From the NCBI GenBank assembly GCA_002825465.1, contig PJER01000093.1, positions 1-8,141 of the forward strand: a DNA stretch of 8,141 bases, read 5' to 3'. A program made the translations under genes and the position numbers. Each line of letters starts with the position of its first letter. Within the stretch, counting starts at the first letter, position 1. Shown piece after piece: positions 6,594 to 8,141 of this stretch. The notes beneath the pieces were generated by a model, which worked only from the letters and a program-made list of their open reading frames with translations, was not told the origin of the DNA and ran no database searches. This DNA comes from Candidatus Thorarchaeota archaeon MP8T_1 (GTDB lineage: Archaea > Asgardarchaeota > Thorarchaeia > Thorarchaeales > Thorarchaeaceae).

Positions 6594-6617
6594 GTTTGTT
6601 GTGTAAAAAGTTAAGTC

Positions 6618-6625
6618 TAATAAAA
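6618..6625 (-). promoter_or_regulatory. Candidate TATA box for the GTPase-roadblock operon
   Basis: TTTTATTA on the minus strand, within the 235-base gap between the 154-aa roadblock stop and the GTPase start. It predicts transcription from about 6595 and a leader of about 80 bases covering the structured segment. A second AT-rich candidate lies at 6676-6690. Apart from these and the dyads, I see no gene in 6512-6746. Confidence 0.4.
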
Positions 6626-6746
6626 GCCTTTGTGGCATGACAGGGCTTCATAGAGACCGCCTCAACACAACTCTGGTTATATGATAATTTGAACTAGATA
6701 GAACGCACTACTGCTTCCTGTTAAACTGTGTGTATTACTCAGGAAA

Positions 6747-7211
6747 TCACACGCGTTCAAGTTCTGCAAGGGCTGACTTGAGGTCTTCCTCGTCAAGTTC
6801 TGCTTCCTTTGGAGATAGTGGTTCTACGGCCAAGAACTTGTCAAGCTCATCTGCAAGTTGGACACCCTGCTTCTTCATCACAAGCCGGATGAGACCGATG
6901 TTGACCTCTGCCTCTGATACAACACAGAGTACGCCTTTCCCACAGGCGGAGGCGAAAATCTTACCCTCTGAAAATTCAGAAGTGACTATCTCGAGCTCTC
7001 CTATCTGTAGGTTCTTGCCCTGCTCCTCGCTTGCACAGAAGACCGCACTGGCGATGGCACCAATACTATCGACATCTACTGGATAGTACGACAGTTTGGA
7101 TACATTTGCAATTGTAAGACCCGTCTTATCGACGAGTATGACCTTCTTGATGCCCTTGTCCTGACGGATAATTTCGGTCAGTATCTTATCGAAGGCTTTT
7201 GGATCACTCAT
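6747..7211 (-). CDS. Roadblock/LC7 domain protein with acidic helical tail
   Basis: A 154-residue protein. Residues 4-120 form a complete Roadblock/LC7 domain: helix 1 (KAFDKILTEIIRQDKG), strands VILVDKTGLTIANV (24-37), helix 2 (45-64, DVDSIGAIASAVFCASEEQG region), strands 69-98 (LEIVTSEF, KIFASAC, VLCVVS) and helix 3 (102-115). An acidic tail, about 130-154, ends in a predicted helix and is not part of the fold; it may bind a partner. I chose the ATG at 7211 because GGAGTG lies seven bases before it (7219-7224). The ATG at 7226, which overlaps the previous stop as TAATG, would add five residues but has no SD. Together with the 99-aa roadblock protein upstream it probably forms a heterodimer, and translation is likely coupled. 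The partner GTPase may be the one encoded next. Confidence 0.88.
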   Translation of the reverse strand: MSDPKAFDKILTEIIRQDKGIKKVILVDKTGLTIANVSKLSYYPVDVDSIGAIASAVFCASEEQGKNLQIGELEIVTSEFSEGKIFASACGKGVLCVVSEAEVNIGLIRLVMKKQGVQLADELDKFLAVEPLSPKEAELDEEDLKSALAELERV

Positions 7212-7225
7212 TCCAGTACACTCCA

Positions 7226-7525
7226 TTACTCATTATTCTTGAGGACGACCAATATTAGGCCCTCGCTCACTTCCGGTGCGATGTTGATCTGACCCTTATT
7301 TGTGTCAAGGGTCAGGAATGACAGTGAACCCTCTCGAAGTTCCCTCACAGCATCGAGGGCTTTGCCCACGAGAGAGGTTATGATTGCAGCGACGTTCTCG
7401 GTTGTTTCGGGGTCTAAATCACTACTTAGTGGTAGACCTTCCATGGTTGTTACCACGACTCCACGAACACCTTCCTGTGCTTTAAGGTTTGACAGGATGG
7501 ATTGGAGCTTTTCTTGGGTAATCAC
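7226..7525 (-). CDS. Short Roadblock/LC7 protein lacking the last helix
   Basis: A 99-residue Roadblock/LC7 protein. Visible elements: helix 1 (TQEKLQSILSNLKAQ), strands VRGVVVTTMEGLPLSSDL (20-37), helix 2 (39-61, including TTENVAAIITSLVGKALDAV), and strands SLSFLTLDT (67-75), GQINIAP (78-84) and LILVVL (90-95). It stops four residues after the last strand, so the usual final helix is absent; the next gene begins its own domain, so this is not a frameshifted fusion. The start is GTG with GAGGA nine bases upstream. It is the first gene of a two-gene roadblock operon (stop and next start region overlap), preceded by a promoter-like region with a palindrome at 7623-7638. It probably dimerises with its neighbour and binds a small GTPase. 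Confidence 0.88.
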   Translation of the reverse strand: MITQEKLQSILSNLKAQEGVRGVVVTTMEGLPLSSDLDPETTENVAAIITSLVGKALDAVRELREGSLSFLTLDTNKGQINIAPEVSEGLILVVLKNNE

Positions 7526-7604
7526 CGTACGGAATCCTCGCTACTTTCGACTGTGCACTAACAACAACTACGCCGCAGTTGACTATTTTAGACTTGTGGA
7601 GATA

Positions 7605-7638
7605 TGTTGCCATGCAACGTTCAAAAATGCGCATTTTT
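7605..7638 (-). promoter_or_regulatory. Second copy of bipartite motif AAAAATGC-N16-CATGGCAACA
   Basis: On the minus strand AAAAATGC (7631-7638), 16 bases, CATGGCAACA (7605-7614). It matches the element upstream of acdA in both blocks and in spacing, and sits likewise directly after a TATA-like box. Here the second block is part of a small inverted repeat, GTTGC-ATG-GCAAC (7606-7618), and the first block is half of a perfect palindrome. The ATG inside would start a 43-codon out-of-frame ORF running past the roadblock start. Confidence 0.4.
7623..7638. promoter_or_regulatory. Perfect 16-bp palindrome, candidate operator
   Basis: AAAAATGCGCATTTTT reads identically on both strands. With no loop it is a poor RNA hairpin but a good site for a dimeric DNA-binding protein. 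It lies between the TATA-like box and the predicted transcription start of the short roadblock gene, where archaeal repressors typically bind. The regulator is not identifiable in this window. Confidence 0.5.
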
Positions 7639-7641
7639 AGC

Positions 7642-7648
7642 TTATACA
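7642..7648 (-). promoter_or_regulatory. TATA-like box for the roadblock pair
   Basis: TTGTATAAG on the minus strand (core 7642-7648) precedes the palindrome and predicts a start near 7618-7620, giving a leader of about 94 bases that includes a second small inverted repeat CAACT/AGTTG (7565-7581). An alternative AT-rich box (CTAAAATAG, 7584-7592) would give a shorter leader. Confidence 0.45.
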
Positions 7649-7663
7649 AGGGTGTGTTACATG

Positions 7664-7700
7664 AAAAAAGCAAGAGAGCCGTGCCAAAGATGAGCACGGC
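7664..7700 (-). terminator. Hairpin plus T6 terminator after the gene ending at 7730
   Basis: On the minus strand GCCGTGC (7694-7700) pairs perfectly with GCACGGC (7678-7684) around a nine-base loop, followed after eight bases by TTTTTT (7664-7669). It begins about 30 bases after the stop codon at 7730. The form is that of an intrinsic terminator and separates the upstream gene from the roadblock operon. Confidence 0.7.
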
Positions 7701-7729
7701 CACTTAATCTAATAATGCTACGATGAAGA

Positions 7730-8141
7730 CTACTCTTCATCTTCATCCTTCTTGAAGAGCGCCTTTGAGCTGCGTTTCATCTGAGCCAAGTTCTCAGTGA
7801 ATGCCTCGTCAGCCATTCCTGATGGAGCAGATGCAGGTTCAGCCTTGAGCATCTCCTCCTGTCGTTGAATTTCCTTCTCTTCAACATTCAGAGCGTCATC
7901 AGCCTTCTGAAGCATTGCCTGAACAGCCTTCGGAGCTGATCCAGCTTTCTTTTTCATTGCAGACCGGAATGATGCGATCCGCTCTCGACCTTTCTCACGC
8001 TCACCACTGAAGGACTCTTCACCAGCCTTTTGGGTCACAAAGGTGGCTCCTACAGTTGGGTCGAGGGTTGCCATAATTTCATCTTCCTTCTTTGAGACCT
8101 TGAGCTTTGTCGTGACTGCACGAACTCTGCGAGCACCCTCT
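7730..8141 (-). CDS. Unknown charged, helical protein (5' end outside the window)
   Basis: The frame is open to the window edge, giving 136 visible residues; the true start probably lies beyond it. An ATG at 8072-8074 (MATLDPTVG) could be the start, giving 114 residues, but the preceding codons (EGARRVRAVTTKLKVSKKED) look like coding sequence and only a weak GGAAGA lies before the ATG. From that Met, residues 20-78 are rich in Glu, Lys, Ala and Arg and probably helical or coiled coil; a Pro/Ala/Ser linker (80-87) follows, then another helix and the acidic end KKDEDEE. No enzyme motif, signal peptide or membrane span is visible and I do not recognise the family. It ends at a strong terminator, so it is probably not co-transcribed with the roadblock genes downstream. 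Confidence 0.7.
   Translation of the reverse strand, partial: EGARRVRAVTTKLKVSKKEDEIMATLDPTVGATFVTQKAGEESFSGEREKGRERIASFRSAMKKKAGSAPKAVQAMLQKADDALNVEEKEIQRQEEMLKAEPASAPSGMADEAFTENLAQMKRSSKALFKKDEDEE

Noticed and set aside
6520..6746. Possible box C/D small RNA or tRNA in the gap before the GTPase
   Set aside because: ATGATAA near 6680 and GTGATAC near 6524 only partly match a C box, no properly placed CTGA with a terminal stem was found, and no T-loop-like GTTCNANNC with a cloverleaf is present.
7224..7226. ATG overlapping the previous stop (TAATG) as the start of the 154-aa roadblock protein
   Set aside because: There is no SD before it, while GGAGTG is ideally placed for the ATG at 7211. 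It would add only five residues, so it remains a minor alternative.
7482..7703. 73-residue minus-strand ORF
   Set aside because: It runs through the terminator hairpin region, the palindrome and the start of the roadblock gene in another frame, and its composition is not protein-like. Only its internal ATG at 7613 is kept, as an upstream ORF possibility.

Overview
The window looks like chromosomal DNA of an archaeon, most plausibly an Asgard archaeon (Thorarchaeota-like is a guess). The reasons are: three Roadblock/LC7 proteins clustered with an MglA-type small GTPase, an ADP-forming acyl-CoA synthetase split into alpha and beta genes, a cis-prenyltransferase with an archaeal-type N-terminus, frequent GTG/TTG starts with purine-rich Shine-Dalgarno (SD) sites, TATA-like boxes and short T-run ends. 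No taxonomic marker gene is present, so the assignment is inference. I saw no tRNA, rRNA, CRISPR array, insertion sequence or transposase.

Left part (1-3440). A minus-strand radical SAM enzyme of the biotin-synthase-like archaeal family (62-1069) is divergent from a plus-strand operon for the two subunits of an ADP-forming acetyl/acyl-CoA synthetase (alpha 1184-2665, beta 2710-3438). The 114-base divergent gap holds a TATA-like box that could serve both sides. The synthetase makes ATP from acyl-CoA and is the main energy-metabolism function here.

Middle (3440-5477). A 398-residue protein of unknown function (3440-4636, minus) abuts the beta subunit gene tail to tail with one base between stop codons. 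It has its own well-placed promoter and three internal helix-loop-helix repeats resembling AAA+ lid or histone-fold segments. Upstream on the same strand is a cis-prenyltransferase (4710-5477), expected to make the polyprenyl lipid carrier for glycosylation. Its start lies just after a hairpin that could mask its ribosome binding site.

Right part (5552-8141), all minus strand. In transcription order: the 3' part of an unknown charged protein ending at a hairpin-plus-T6 terminator; a roadblock pair (99 aa, then 154 aa); a 235-base gap with a possibly structured leader; and an MglA-like GTPase followed 16 bases later by a roadblock protein that could be its MglB-like partner. The cis-prenyltransferase may be the last gene of that transcript.

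The most unusual signal is non-coding. A bipartite motif, AAAAATGC, exactly 16 bases, then CATGGCAACA, occurs at the same place relative to the TATA box in front of both the acyl-CoA synthetase operon and the roadblock pair. In the second case its first half is part of a perfect 16-bp palindrome. It may be a shared regulatory element linking energy metabolism with the roadblock genes, or mark short-leader upstream reading frames starting ATG-GCA-ACA.
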